The position numbers and the translations under genes are program-made. A DNA stretch of 64,000 nt from Streptomyces griseiscabiei (GTDB lineage: Bacteria; Actinomycetota; Actinomycetes; Streptomycetales; Streptomycetaceae): assembly GCF_020010925.1 (NCBI RefSeq), contig NZ_JAGJBZ010000001.1, positions 2,294,001 to 2,358,000 of the forward strand, written 5' to 3'. This document shows positions 16,102 through 26,333 of this stretch, one piece after another. The notes under the pieces are model-generated. The model saw only the letters and a program-made list of their open reading frames with translations, searched no databases and was not told where the DNA came from. Numbering within the stretch: the stretch's first letter is position 1; every line of letters begins with the position of its first letter.

Positions 16102-17381
16102 CGGGGCGCACGGGACATGACGAGGAACGGACGTTCGCGGCGTCGGCACCCGCGCACGGGCGGGGTTTCGCGCGGACGTGGTGGGGCCGGGCCTGGCTGA
16201 AGGCACTCGAGGACGCGGCGCTCGACGGACAGCAGGTGAAGGCGGGGCGCAGGCTCGCGCGCGCGGGAGCCGTCGGCGCGGTGTCGGTGCGCCCCGGACG
16301 TGTCACCGCCGTCGTCCAGGACCGCGACGGCACCGCCCACCGCGCCGACGTGCTGCTGCAGGAGCTGTCCGCCGACCACTGGGACCGCTTCCTGGACATG
16401 ACGGTCGAGCGGGCCGGGCACATCGCCGCCCTGCTGGACCGTGAGATGCCCACGCATCTGGTCGAGGACGCCGCGACCCACGGAGTGGAACTGCTGCCCG
16501 GGCTCGGCGATCTGGAGGCGCGCTGCGACTGCGGCGCCTGGGACCACTGCGGGCACACCGCGGCCCTGTGCTACCAGGTGGCCAGGCTCCTGGACGAGGA
16601 CCCCTTCGTGCTGCTGCTGATGCGGGGCCGCGCCGAGCGCGCGCTCCTGGACGAACTCCAGGTCCGCAGCGTCGCGCCCGCAGCGGAGGCGGCGCCGGCA
16701 TGCCTCCAGGACGGCCGCCAGGGCGGTCTGGAGGCCGCCGAGGCGTTCGCGGCGGGCGGGATCCTTCCCCCGCTCCCCGAGCCGCCCCCACCGCCCGTGG
16801 AGCCCGGTCTGCCGGCCTCCCTGGACACCGAGGTCCCGCCCGCGCCCGGGGTGGACCCGAGCGCCCTGGAGTTCCTGGCGGCGCAGACGGCACGGGAGGC
16901 GCGCCGGATGCTGGCCGACGCCCTCCGTCCCGGACACGAGCGGCAGCCGCTGGAGCAGGAGCCGACGCTCGACCAGGACGCGGTGCGGCTGGCGTCGGGT
17001 GATCCGGAGCCGGGCGTCGGGGCACGGCTGGCGCGGGGTTCCGAGCGGGGCCGGGAAGGGCTGGCGCTCGCCGTCCGCGCGTGGCGCTACGGCGGGCCGG
17101 CCGCTCTCGCCGTGCTCGACGAGGAATGGCACGTCCAGGCGGAATCGCTCGCCCGCGCGCGTGCCGCCCTGGAGACGGCCTGGGACGACGGCGAGCGGCC
17201 CGCCCTGCGGGCCGCGCACAACCGTTGGACGGTGGTCGGCGGCTCGGCCCAGCTGCGGCTGGGGCGGGACGGCCGCTGGTGGCCCTATCGCAAGGAGCGG
17301 GGCCGCTGGGCGCCCGCAGGGCCAGCGGCCCACGACCCGGCGACGGCCCTGGCTTCGGTAGACGCCGAGCCCGGCGTCTGA
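16098..17381 (+). CDS. SWIM zinc-finger protein
   Basis: A 427-residue partner of the preceding SNF2 helicase. The SWIM motif CDCGAWDHCGHTAALCYQ (CxCx6CxH, about residues 142-159) binds zinc and is thought to contact nucleic acid or proteins. The N-terminal ARTWWGRAWLKALED segment is typical of actinobacterial SWIM proteins paired with SNF2 ATPases. After the SWIM region come a proline-rich linker (about 220-250) and a helical C-terminal domain with a WRYGGPAAL stretch. ATGA overlap with the helicase implies a stoichiometric complex. Confidence 0.87.
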   Translation: MTGRTGHDEERTFAASAPAHGRGFARTWWGRAWLKALEDAALDGQQVKAGRRLARAGAVGAVSVRPGRVTAVVQDRDGTAHRADVLLQELSADHWDRFLDMTVERAGHIAALLDREMPTHLVEDAATHGVELLPGLGDLEARCDCGAWDHCGHTAALCYQVARLLDEDPFVLLLMRGRAERALLDELQVRSVAPAAEAAPACLQDGRQGGLEAAEAFAAGGILPPLPEPPPPPVEPGLPASLDTEVPPAPGVDPSALEFLAAQTAREARRMLADALRPGHERQPLEQEPTLDQDAVRLASGDPEPGVGARLARGSERGREGLALAVRAWRYGGPAALAVLDEEWHVQAESLARARAALETAWDDGERPALRAAHNRWTVVGGSAQLRLGRDGRWWPYRKERGRWAPAGPAAHDPATALASVDAEPGV

Positions 17382-17502
17382 GGCTTGCGGCCCACCGGTG
17401 CCGGGTGCGGCGGCCCACCCGTGGCGGGTGCGCGCGCCGCACGCCGGTACGCGCGCGTGGGGCTCCGGGTCCCACCCCTGTGGTGCGGTCGGGTGGTCCT
17501 CG

Positions 17503-18000
17503 TCACCCGGTGTCGTCGGCCGGGGCCGGGAAGAGCGAGTCGAGGCCGCTGGGAAAGCCACTGGGGAGTTCGCTCGGGAAGCCGCTGGGCAGGTCGCTCG
17601 GGAACCCCGAGGGAAGCGTCGGAAGGCCGCTGGGCAGCCGGGACGGGAGGCTCAGCGACGGGGTGGGCGAGGGGCTCGTGCTGCCGCCCGGCGGCGCCTC
17701 GTCCGGCGATCCCTCATCCCCGGTGGTCACCAGCACCACGGCGAGGACGGCCCCGACGACGAGCACCGCGAGCGCGATGAGCAGAACCTTGCGGCGCCCG
17801 CCCGGAGGTGGTCCACCGGGCGGATCGGGTGACTGCCAGCCCCCGCCCTGACCCGGGGGCTGGTAGCCACCACCTCCCCCGGTCGGATCGCCCGGTGGAG
17901 GGCCGTGACCCCCTGGAGGGGGGCCGAACCCCGAGCCGTTCGACGGCGGTGTGCCGCCCGGGATCCGAGGCGGCTGGGACGGTGGCGGCGGCATGCCCAT
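17503..18000 (-). CDS. Pro/Gly-rich single-pass membrane protein with LPSGFPS repeats
   Basis: A 165-residue protein with a Pro/Gly-rich N-terminal 65 residues (PPPGG, GGGGG runs), a basic stop (GGRRK) and one TM helix (about 71-94). An extracytoplasmic tail follows with Thr/Ser/Pro and four to five near-copies of LPSGFPS (about residues 120-152). It resembles many Streptomyces membrane-anchored proline-rich proteins of unknown function. The double start (ATG 18000 or 17994) is unresolved, with only a weak ribosome site. It is convergent with the SWIM gene. Confidence 0.6.
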   Translation of the reverse strand: MGMPPPPSQPPRIPGGTPPSNGSGFGPPPGGHGPPPGDPTGGGGGYQPPGQGGGWQSPDPPGGPPPGGRRKVLLIALAVLVVGAVLAVVLVTTGDEGSPDEAPPGGSTSPSPTPSLSLPSRLPSGLPTLPSGFPSDLPSGFPSELPSGFPSGLDSLFPAPADDTG

Positions 18001-18204
18001 ACCGTCCAGAGTCGCCGCGAAACGGCCAGGGCGCGAGCCCTGCGCGGGAGTTGATACGGACTCATGCCATGGATCGCACGATTCCGGAGAACTCCGCGCA
18101 GGGATCGATCGGGAGAGGCGAAGGAGCCGGCCGAGACGGACATCGGCCGGACGGGGAGCCCCTCCACCGCGCCGGGCGGAAAGGGCCTCCCCCGCGCGCG
18201 TGCG

Positions 18205-19515
<1,311 letters not shown>

Positions 19516-20961
19516 ATGTCAGCAGCCGAGGGTCCGCTCGTCGTCGGTGTGGACTCGTCCACACAGTCCACCAAGGCCCTGGTCGTCGACGCGTCGACGG
19601 GACGGGTGGTGGCGAGCGGGCAGGCGCCGCACACCGTGTCCTCCGGTGCCGGGCGGGAGAGCGATCCCCGCCAGTGGTGGGACGCGCTGTGCGAGGCCCT
19701 GCGGCAGTGCGGGGAGGCGGCACGCGAGGCCTCGGCGGTCTCGATCGGCGGCCAGCAGCACGGCCTCGTCACCCTCGACGCCCGGGGCGAGCCGGTCCGT
19801 CCGGCGCTGCTGTGGAACGACGTGCGTTCGGCGCCGCAGGCCGCCCGTCTGGTGGAGGAGCTGGGCGGCGCGAAGGCCTGGGCGGAGCGCGCCGGCAGTG
19901 TGCCGGGCCCGTCCTTCACCGTCACGAAATGGGCCTGGCTGGCCGAGCACGAGCCCGAGGCCGTCCGCGCGACCGCCGCCGTACGCCTGCCGCACGACTA
20001 CCTCACCGAACGCCTCACCGGTCAGGGCACGACCGACCGCGGCGACGCCTCCGGCACCGGATGGTGGGCGTCGGCCACCGAGGCGTACGACGCGGAGGTC
20101 CTCGCCCATGTGGGGCTGGACCCGGCGCTGCTGCCCCGTGTGGTCCGGCCGGGCGAGGTCGCCGGAACCGTACGGGACGCCCATGAGCTGCCGTTCGCCA
20201 AGGGCACCCTGGTCGCCGCCGGTACGGGGGACAACGCGGCCGCCGCCATGGGGCTCGGTCTGCGCCCCGGGACCCCGGTGCTGAGCCTCGGCACCTCCGG
20301 CACGGTGTACGCGGTCTCCCGGCACCGGCCCGCGGACCCGACCGGCACGGTGGCCGGCTTCGCCGACGCGCACGGGGACTGGCTGCCGCTGGCCTGCACG
20401 CTGAACTGCACCCAGGCCGTCGACCGGGTCGCCGCGCTGCTGGGCCTGGACCGTGAGGCCGTGGAGCCCGGCACGGGCGTCACCCTCCTGCCCTACCTGG
20501 ACGGCGAGCGCACCCCGGCCCTGCCGCACGCCTCGGGCCTGCTGCACGGACTGCGTCACGACACGACCGGCGGTCAGCTGCTCCAGGCCGCGTACGACGG
20601 CGCCGTCCACTCGCTGCTCGGCGCCCTGGATCTGGTGCTCGACGCGGACGCGGACACCTCCGCTCCGCTGCTGCTCATCGGCGGGGGCGCACGGGGCACG
20701 GCCTGGCAGGAGACCGTACGGCGGCTGTCCGGGCGGGCCGTACAGGTCCCCGAGGCCAAGGAGCTGGTCGCGCTGGGCGCCGCCGCGCAGGCCGCCGGGC
20801 TGCTCACCGGCGAGGACCCGGCCGCGGTCGCCCGCCGCTGGGACACCACCCGGGGGCCGGTGCTGGAGGCCGTGGAGCGGGACGAGGAGACGCTCGGCAG
20901 GATCTCCGGGGTGCTGGCCGACGCGGCACCGCTCCTCGAGCGCGGACCGGACGCCGGCTGA
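19516..20961 (+). CDS. xylB: xylulokinase
   Basis: A 481-residue FGGY-family sugar kinase phosphorylating D-xylulose at O5 with ATP, feeding the pentose phosphate pathway. The N-terminal FGGY domain has GVDSSTQSTKALVVD and SIGGQQHGLVTLD. The C-terminal domain has GTGDNAAAAMGLG, LSLGTSGTVYAVS and LLIGGGARGTAWQE. The length is typical of XylB. It pairs divergently with xylA and is followed after 206 bp by a ROK regulator on the same strand. Confidence 0.95.
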   Translation: MSAAEGPLVVGVDSSTQSTKALVVDASTGRVVASGQAPHTVSSGAGRESDPRQWWDALCEALRQCGEAAREASAVSIGGQQHGLVTLDARGEPVRPALLWNDVRSAPQAARLVEELGGAKAWAERAGSVPGPSFTVTKWAWLAEHEPEAVRATAAVRLPHDYLTERLTGQGTTDRGDASGTGWWASATEAYDAEVLAHVGLDPALLPRVVRPGEVAGTVRDAHELPFAKGTLVAAGTGDNAAAAMGLGLRPGTPVLSLGTSGTVYAVSRHRPADPTGTVAGFADAHGDWLPLACTLNCTQAVDRVAALLGLDREAVEPGTGVTLLPYLDGERTPALPHASGLLHGLRHDTTGGQLLQAAYDGAVHSLLGALDLVLDADADTSAPLLLIGGGARGTAWQETVRRLSGRAVQVPEAKELVALGAAAQAAGLLTGEDPAAVARRWDTTRGPVLEAVERDEETLGRISGVLADAAPLLERGPDAG

Positions 20962-20992
20962 ACCCGGGGCCGCCGGTCGGGGCCGCCGATCA

Positions 20993-21049
20993 GGACCGGG
21001 GACCGGACCCGGGACCGGAGCGGGTACCGGACCGGGGACAGGACCGGGG
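20993..21049. repeat. degenerate GGACCGG repeat
   Basis: About eight imperfect copies of a GGACCGG/GGACCCG unit follow the xylB stop. They are a low-complexity tract in the xylB-ROK gap, possibly forming hairpins, with no evident function. Confidence 0.6.
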
Positions 21050-21077
21050 TGCCCGACGTGGGAAAATCCGATTCCGG

Positions 21078-21101
21078 CATGATCTACATGGGTCATGATC
21101 T
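21078..21101. promoter_or_regulatory. CATGATCT direct repeat upstream of the ROK gene
   Basis: Two exact CATGATCT copies (21078-21085 and 21094-21101) start 16 bp apart, 67 bp before the ROK start. The relatively AT-rich setting (GGAAAATCCGATTCC just upstream) suggests a promoter with an operator, possibly autoregulation. This is inferred from the repeat only. Confidence 0.35.
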
Positions 21102-21167
21102 GCACAGGTCGCAGGAGACACCCACCAGGAAATCCGCCAGGCCACACCGACGGGAGTCGAGGGAGGC

Positions 21168-22376
21168 ATGACCGCAGCACCGCACGAGACCCACACGGGC
21201 GGCTCCGGCCGTCGTGTGCCCGACAACCAGCAGGGCATGCGCCGCCGCAACCTCTCCCGGGTCCTGCACAGCGTCAACGCCGAGGGGCCGCTGTCCCGGG
21301 CCGCCGTCGCCTCGCGCATCGGCCTGACCCGGGCCGCCGTGTCGACGTTGGTGGACGAGCTGATCCGCTCCGGGCTCCTGGAGGAACTGGGCCCCGAGCG
21401 ACCCGGCCGGGTCGGGCGGCCCGGCTCGGCGCTCGCCCTCAGCGGTCGCGGGCCCGCCGGGATCGGCGCGGAGATCGGCGTCGACCATCTCGCGGTCTGC
21501 GCCGTGGACCTGCGCGGTGAGGTGCGGGCCAGGGCGGTGCGGCACGGCACCAATCGCGGCCGGGCGGCGGAGCCGGTCATCGACGAGCTGACCGAGCTGG
21601 TCCGTCGGGTGGTCGCGGAGGCGGAGGGCGAGGGCCTGTGGCCCGCGGGGCTGGCGGTCGCCGTGCCCGGCCTGGTGGCCGGTGACGCCCGGACCGTGGT
21701 CCGCGCCCCGAACCTCGACTGGCACGACACGGACCTGGGCGCCCTCCTGCCGGGCGGACTGCCGGTGACCGTGGACAACGAGGCCAACTTCGGCGGTCTC
21801 GCCGAACTCTGGCTCGGCGAGGGCACACCGTCCGACTTCCTGCACGTCTCCGCGGAGATCGGTATCGGCGGCGCGGTCGTCGTGGACGGCCGGCTGCTCC
21901 GCGGCACCCAGGGATTCGCGGGCGAGCTGGGGCATGTCCCCGTGCGCCCCGAGGGCCCCGACTGCGCGTGCGGCGGACGCGGCTGTCTGGAGCAGTACGC
22001 CGGTGAGGAGGCTGTGCTGCGGGCGGCCGGACTGGAACCGGGAGAACACCGCGTCGAGTTCCTCGCCGAGCGGGCCGCCGCCGGTGACAAGGACGTGCAC
22101 CGGGCCCTGCGCGGCGCCGGCACGGCGCTCGGCATCGCGCTGACCGGCGCCGTCAATCTGCTGGACCCGGAGACCGTGGTGCTGGGCGGCGCCCTGGCCG
22201 CGCTCGCGCCCTGGCTGCTGCCCTCGCTGGAGCGGGAGTTGGCACGGCGGACGGCCGGTCCGGCCTGTGCCGTGACCGTGTCCCGCCTGGGCTCCGAGGG
22301 ACCGTTGCTGGGTGCGGCCCACTCGGTGGTGCGGAGTGTGCTGGACGATCCGGCGACGGCCGGGGTAAGGCCGTAA
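21168..22376 (+). CDS. ROK-family transcriptional regulator (XylR-like)
   Basis: A 402-residue repressor with an N-terminal winged helix (about 25-85: NLSRVLHSVNAEGPLSRAAV, IGLTRAAVSTLVDELI) and a ROK sugar-kinase fold. The ROK domain has AVAVPGLVAG, DNEANFGGLAEL and ISAEIGIGGAVV-like segments, plus a zinc motif with a His and three Cys (GELGHVPV, then CACGGRGC). Its position beside xylAB makes it the likely xylose-responsive repressor; a sugar kinase role is unlikely given the HTH. The ATG at 21168 follows GGGAGG. Confidence 0.88.
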   Translation: MTAAPHETHTGGSGRRVPDNQQGMRRRNLSRVLHSVNAEGPLSRAAVASRIGLTRAAVSTLVDELIRSGLLEELGPERPGRVGRPGSALALSGRGPAGIGAEIGVDHLAVCAVDLRGEVRARAVRHGTNRGRAAEPVIDELTELVRRVVAEAEGEGLWPAGLAVAVPGLVAGDARTVVRAPNLDWHDTDLGALLPGGLPVTVDNEANFGGLAELWLGEGTPSDFLHVSAEIGIGGAVVVDGRLLRGTQGFAGELGHVPVRPEGPDCACGGRGCLEQYAGEEAVLRAAGLEPGEHRVEFLAERAAAGDKDVHRALRGAGTALGIALTGAVNLLDPETVVLGGALAALAPWLLPSLERELARRTAGPACAVTVSRLGSEGPLLGAAHSVVRSVLDDPATAGVRP

Positions 22377-22498
22377 CGCGGTCGGCCTGCCTCGCCGTGC
22401 ACGGGCCTGTCGTGTCGGCCACCCGCACCCCTGGCCACTTCCCCCCTGACCACTTCCCCTGGCCACACCCCTCGTGACCCCTCGTGTGAGTGACGAAG

Positions 22499-22535
22499 TT
22501 ATCCACAACTCGCCGCTTTTCCACCGTTTTCCACA
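22499..22535 (+). promoter_or_regulatory. DnaA-box-like cluster upstream of the amidase
   Basis: TTATCCACA at 22499-22507 matches the DnaA nonamer exactly. TTTTCCACA at 22527-22535 is one base off, with TTTTCCACC between them. They lie 107 bp before the amidase start, in an otherwise featureless 265-bp gap. Three boxes on one strand in 37 bp is unusual, but there is no AT-rich unwinding region or dnaA/dnaN neighbour, so this is not an origin. Confidence 0.3.
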
Positions 22536-22641
22536 TGCTCGATCACCCCGACCCCCAATCGCCGTACCGTGATCCACGTGAGGCGCAGTCATTCGACCCG
22601 TGGACGCGTCTTCGACCACGACCCCTGAGAGGCGGAACCAG

Positions 22642-23241
22642 ATGGAGCGAGCCAGGCCGTCGCCCAGCAGGCGGCGGCTGCTGCAGGGCACCGCCCTCGC
22701 CGCGATCCCCTACGCGTTGCTCCCGACCCCCCGGGCCGACGCCCGGTCACCGGCCCTCGACCACACACCCGCCCGCTGGGACCCGGCGAGCCCGGCCAAC
22801 TACACCGCGGCCGACCGCCCGGCCGGCCGGCCGATCGACCTGGTGATCATCCATGTGACACAGACGACGTACAAGAACACCCTGCCGGTCTTCTGGAACC
22901 CGGCGAAGCAGGTCTCCGCGCACTATGTGCTCAGGTCGGCCGACGGGCGGGTCACCCAGTGCGTCCGTGAGCGGGACATCGCCTGGCACGCGGGCAATTG
23001 GGACTACAACGCGCGGAGCATAGGCATCGAGCACGAGGGCTGGGTGGACCGGCCCGAGTACTTCACCGCCGCCATGTACGAGCAGTCGGCGGCCCTCACC
23101 TCGGCGGTCTGCGACCGGTACGGCATACCGAAGGACCGCGCCCACATCATCGGCCACCACGAGGTGCCGGGCACCGACCACACCGATCCGGGGCCGCACT
23201 GGGACTGGGACCACTACATACGCCTGGTGGACGCCGGCTGA
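22642..23241 (+). CDS. Tat-exported N-acetylmuramoyl-L-alanine amidase
   Basis: A 199-residue secreted amidase_2 (PGRP/T7-lysozyme fold) cleaving the MurNAc-L-Ala bond of peptidoglycan. The twin-arginine signal SRRRLLQG, hydrophobic core and ADA site span residues 8-34. Zinc ligands are the His in VIIHVTQ, and the His and Asp region around HTDPGPHWDW; RDIAWHAGN and IGIEHEGW are also diagnostic. ATG 22642 with GAGGCGG upstream is preferred over 22600, because it places the RR motif near the start. It stands alone; a DnaA-like cluster lies upstream. Confidence 0.92.
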   Translation: MERARPSPSRRRLLQGTALAAIPYALLPTPRADARSPALDHTPARWDPASPANYTAADRPAGRPIDLVIIHVTQTTYKNTLPVFWNPAKQVSAHYVLRSADGRVTQCVRERDIAWHAGNWDYNARSIGIEHEGWVDRPEYFTAAMYEQSAALTSAVCDRYGIPKDRAHIIGHHEVPGTDHTDPGPHWDWDHYIRLVDAG

Positions 23242-23326
23242 GGTTGCGGCGGGCGCGCGGCTTGTCGGGGCGTGGGTCCTGCGGTGACGATGGGTGCAGC
23301 CGTGAGCGCTTTTCCGGGAGGCCGAG

Positions 23327-24604
23327 TTGACCGATCCATGGGTGGCTCTGGAGCCGGGAGCCGACCCCGTCGAGCGGGTGCGGGTGCTGCGCCGCGCCCA
23401 TGAGACGTTCACGCAGCAGGGCACGGTGGTACGGCCGGTGCGTTCGGTGGTCGCGGACTCGTGGCGGCGTTCGGCGAGGGCGGGCGTCGGGCCGGAGGGC
23501 ACCGCGCGGGTGGAGCTGACGGACGGCGACCTCGGTTCCTACCGTGCGGAGCATCCGCTGGCCCGGGTGATGCCGCTGGTCCGGGAGTTGCTGGGCACGT
23601 TCGCGTCGGACGGCGAGCATCTGCTGGCGGTGTGCGACGCGCAGGGCAGACTGCTGTGGGTGGAGGGGGACGCGGCGACCAGGCGGCGGGCGGACCGGAT
23701 GAACTTCGTACCGGGGGCGCGCTGGGCGGAGTCCGCGGTGGGGACGAACGCTCCGGGTACGGCGGTCGCCGTGGACCGGCCGGTGCAGGTGTTCGCGGCC
23801 GAGCACTTCATCCGGCGGGTACAGCCGTGGACGTGCGCGGCGGCGCCGGTGCACGATCCGCGCACCGGACGGGTGCTCGGCGCGATCGACATCACCGGCG
23901 GCGACGGCCTGGCGCATCCGCACAGCCTCGGCTTCGTCCGGGCGGTGGCCAGGGCCGCCGAGTCCCAACTCGCCCTGCTCGCCCCGCCCGGGGCCGCGGC
24001 CGACGCGCTCGACCTGGCGGCTCTGGGCCGCGACGAGGCCCAACTCGTCGTCGGGGGACGGAAGATCCGGCTCAGTCGGCGGCACAGCGAGATCCTGGTG
24101 CTGCTCGCCCGGCACCCGGAGGGACTCTCCGGTGACGAACTGCTCTGCGCGCTGTACGAGGACGAGTCGGTGACGCCGGTGACGCTGCGGGCCGAGCTGG
24201 CCCGGCTGCGCCGGCTGCTCGGGCCGGGGCTGCTGGGGTCGCGGCCGTACCGGCTGACGGTTCCGGTCGAGTCCGACGCGGCGGCCGTGGAGCGGTGGCT
24301 GGAGACGGGTGCGGTGACGGCTGCCGCGTCGGCCTACGCGGGTCCGCTGCTGCCGGGTTCCCGGGCGCCGGCGGTCGTACGGCTGCGGCACCGGCTCGCC
24401 GACGGGCTGCGCAGCGCCCTGACAGCCCGCCGCGACCCCGATCTCCTGGCGGACTGGGCGCACTCCCCCTGGGGCGAGGACGACCTGGAGGTGTGGCGGG
24501 CGCTCGCGACCGTACGGCCCGCACCGGCCGTACGGGCCCGGCTGCGCGAGTTGGAGGCGGAGCTGTCGGCACCACCGGGGTGGGGGCGCCTTCGGAGTCC
24601 GTGA
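23327..24604 (+). CDS. GAF-domain transcriptional regulator of aldehyde dehydrogenase
   Basis: A 425-residue regulator. Residues 1-60 (LRRAHETFTQQ, RSVVADSWRRS) and a GAF domain (about 80-215: AVGTNAPGTAVAVDRPVQVF, VHDPRTGRVLGAIDITGG) resemble the sensory half of AcoR-type activators. There is no sigma-54 AAA+ domain. The C-terminal region has a winged-helix-like segment (LSRRHSEILVLLARHPEGLS). It converges on the aldehyde dehydrogenase gene with 28 bp between stops, a pairing common in Streptomyces. It appears to start at TTG with GGGAG 6 bases upstream. Confidence 0.85.
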   Translation: MTDPWVALEPGADPVERVRVLRRAHETFTQQGTVVRPVRSVVADSWRRSARAGVGPEGTARVELTDGDLGSYRAEHPLARVMPLVRELLGTFASDGEHLLAVCDAQGRLLWVEGDAATRRRADRMNFVPGARWAESAVGTNAPGTAVAVDRPVQVFAAEHFIRRVQPWTCAAAPVHDPRTGRVLGAIDITGGDGLAHPHSLGFVRAVARAAESQLALLAPPGAAADALDLAALGRDEAQLVVGGRKIRLSRRHSEILVLLARHPEGLSGDELLCALYEDESVTPVTLRAELARLRRLLGPGLLGSRPYRLTVPVESDAAAVERWLETGAVTAAASAYAGPLLPGSRAPAVVRLRHRLADGLRSALTARRDPDLLADWAHSPWGEDDLEVWRALATVRPAPAVRARLRELEAELSAPPGWGRLRSP

Positions 24605-24632
24605 GGGATGCCTCGGGCGCCCTTTCCCGCGT

Positions 24633-26156
24633 CTAGAAGAAGCCGAGCTTCTTCGGCGAGTACGACACGAGGAGGTTCTTGGTCTGCTGGTAGTGGTCCA
24701 GCATCATCTTGTGGGTCTCGCGGCCGATGCCCGAGCCCTTGTAGCCGCCGAACGCGGCGTGGGCCGGGTAGGCGTGGTAGCAGTTGGTCCAGACGCGGCC
24801 CGCCTGGATGGAACGGCCCGCGCGGTAGGCGGTGTTGGTGTCCCGCGTCCAGACGCCGGCGCCCAGACCGTACAGCGTGTCGTTGGCGATCTTGATGGCG
24901 TCGTCGAAGTCGTCGAAGGAGGTCACGGAGACCACGGGGCCGAAGATCTCCTCCTGGAAGATCCGCATGCGGTTGTCGCCCTCGAAGATCGTCGGCTGGA
25001 CGTAGTAGCCGCCCTTCAACTCGCCGTCGTGTTCGATGCGTTCACCACCGGTGAGGATCTTGGCTCCCTCCTGTCGGCCGATGTCCAGGTAGGAGAGGAT
25101 CTTCTCCAGCTGGTCGTTGGAGGCTTGGGCGCCGATCATGGTGTCGGTGTCCAGCGGGTGCCCGGTCTTGATCTGCTCGGTGCGGGCGACGGCCGCCTCC
25201 ATGAACTCGGCGTAGTTGCCGCGCTGCACCAGCGCCCGCGACGGGCAGGTGCACACCTCGCCCTGGTTGAGGGCGAACATGGTGAAGCCCTCGAGGGCCT
25301 TGTCGCGGAAGTCGTCGTTCGCGGACCACACGTCGTCGAAGAAGATGTTGGGCGACTTGCCGCCGAGTTCGAGGGTCACCGGGGTGATGTTCTCCGAGGC
25401 GTACTGCATGATCAGCCGCCCGGTCGTCGTCTCGCCCGTGAACGCCACCTTCGCCACCCGCGGACTCGACGCCAGCGGCTTGCCGGCCTCCACCCCGAAG
25501 CCGTTGACGATGTTCACCACGCCCGGCGGCAGCAGGTCGGCCACCAGGCTCATCCAGACATGGATGGACGCCGGGGTCTGCTCGGCCGGCTTGAGCACGA
25601 CCGCGTTGCCCGCCGCCAGCGCGGGTGCGAGCTTCCAGGTCGCCATCAGGATCGGGAAGTTCCACGGGATGATCTGGGCGACCACACCCAACGGCTCGTG
25701 GAAGTGGTACGCGACCGTGTCGTCGTCCAGCTCCGCCAGCGAACCCTCCTGCGCGCGGATCGCCCCCGCGAAGTACCGGAAGTGGTCGATGGCGAGCGGG
25801 ATGTCGGCGGCCAGGGTCTCCCGTACCGGTTTGCCGTTCTCCCAGCTCTCCGCGACCGCCAGCCTCTCCAGATTCGCCTCCATCCGGTCGGCGATCTTCC
25901 GCAGGACGTCCGAGCGCTCGGTCACGGACGTACGCCCCCAGCCGGGCGCGGCCGCGTGCGCCGCGTCCAGGGCGCGCTCCACGTCCTCGCTGGTACCGCG
26001 CGCGATCTCGGTGAACGGCAGCCCGTTCACCGGACTCGGGTTCTCGAAGTACAGCCCGCGCGCCGGCGGCACGTACTCGCCGCCGATGAAGTGGTCGTAA
26101 CGCGCCTCGTAGGAGACGACCGCGCCGTCCGTGCCGGGCGCTGCGAAACGGGTCAT
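24633..26156 (-). CDS. NAD-dependent aldehyde dehydrogenase
   Basis: A 507-residue aldehyde dehydrogenase of the ExaC/AldA acetaldehyde type, oxidising aldehydes to acids with NAD. The general base is in [11 protein letters not shown]; the catalytic Cys is in [32 protein letters not shown] and [11 protein letters not shown] are family hallmarks. The length is normal. The ATG at 26156 (MTRFAAPG) is used; the longer frame to 26255 lacks a ribosome site and overlaps the likely operator. Regulation is probably by the adjacent GAF protein through the palindrome at 26226-26241. Confidence 0.94.
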   Translation of the reverse strand: MTRFAAPGTDGAVVSYEARYDHFIGGEYVPPARGLYFENPSPVNGLPFTEIARGTSEDVERALDAAHAAAPGWGRTSVTERSDVLRKIADRMEANLERLAVAESWENGKPVRETLAADIPLAIDHFRYFAGAIRAQEGSLAELDDDTVAYHFHEPLGVVAQIIPWNFPILMATWKLAPALAAGNAVVLKPAEQTPASIHVWMSLVADLLPPGVVNIVNGFGVEAGKPLASSPRVAKVAFTGETTTGRLIMQYASENITPVTLELGGKSPNIFFDDVWSANDDFRDKALEGFTMFALNQGEVCTCPSRALVQRGNYAEFMEAAVARTEQIKTGHPLDTDTMIGAQASNDQLEKILSYLDIGRQEGAKILTGGERIEHDGELKGGYYVQPTIFEGDNRMRIFQEEIFGPVVSVTSFDDFDDAIKIANDTLYGLGAGVWTRDTNTAYRAGRSIQAGRVWTNCYHAYPAHAAFGGYKGSGIGRETHKMMLDHYQQTKNLLVSYSPKKLGFF

Positions 26157-26225
26157 GAGTACCTGCCTCCCGAGAAGCGCCACCCGCCGTTGGGCGGCTC
26201 TCGCAGGCAGGCTAGGAACCGGAAT

Positions 26226-26241
26226 GTTGCAACGACGTTGC
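26226..26241. promoter_or_regulatory. palindromic operator candidate upstream of aldehyde dehydrogenase
   Basis: GTTGCAACGACGTTGC contains GCAAC-GAC-GTTGC, a perfect 5-bp inverted repeat, overlapping the self-complementary GTTGCAAC. It lies 70 bp upstream of the dehydrogenase start, next to another palindrome, CGCGATCGCG (26241-26250). It is a good candidate site for the GAF regulator. Confidence 0.45.
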
Positions 26242-26279
26242 GCGATCGCGCGCATGATCCCGGTTCTAGGACTTCTAGG

Positions 26280-26333
26280 ACTCCTTGGGCTTCTAGGACT
26301 CCTTGGGCTTCTCGGAGTTCTTGGGCTTCTCGG
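26280..26333. repeat. 18-bp tandem repeat across the VanW gene stop codon
   Basis: Three 18-bp units (26280-26297, 26298-26315, 26316-26333) differ by one to three bases, plus a half unit at 26271-26279. On the minus strand they encode the Lys/Pro/Glu/Ser-rich C-terminus. The repeat carries the stop, so TAG recurs in frame at 26293-26295, 26275-26277 and 26266-26268. Expansion or contraction would change tail length without losing a stop. Confidence 0.85.

Noticed and set aside
13363..16206. A 947-codon minus-strand frame opposite the SNF2 gene
   Set aside because: The translation has no domain and mirrors the codon positions of the helicase, whose motifs are complete.
22499..22535. Replication origin based on DnaA-like boxes
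   Set aside because: Only three boxes, no AT-rich unwinding element and no dnaA/dnaN neighbours.
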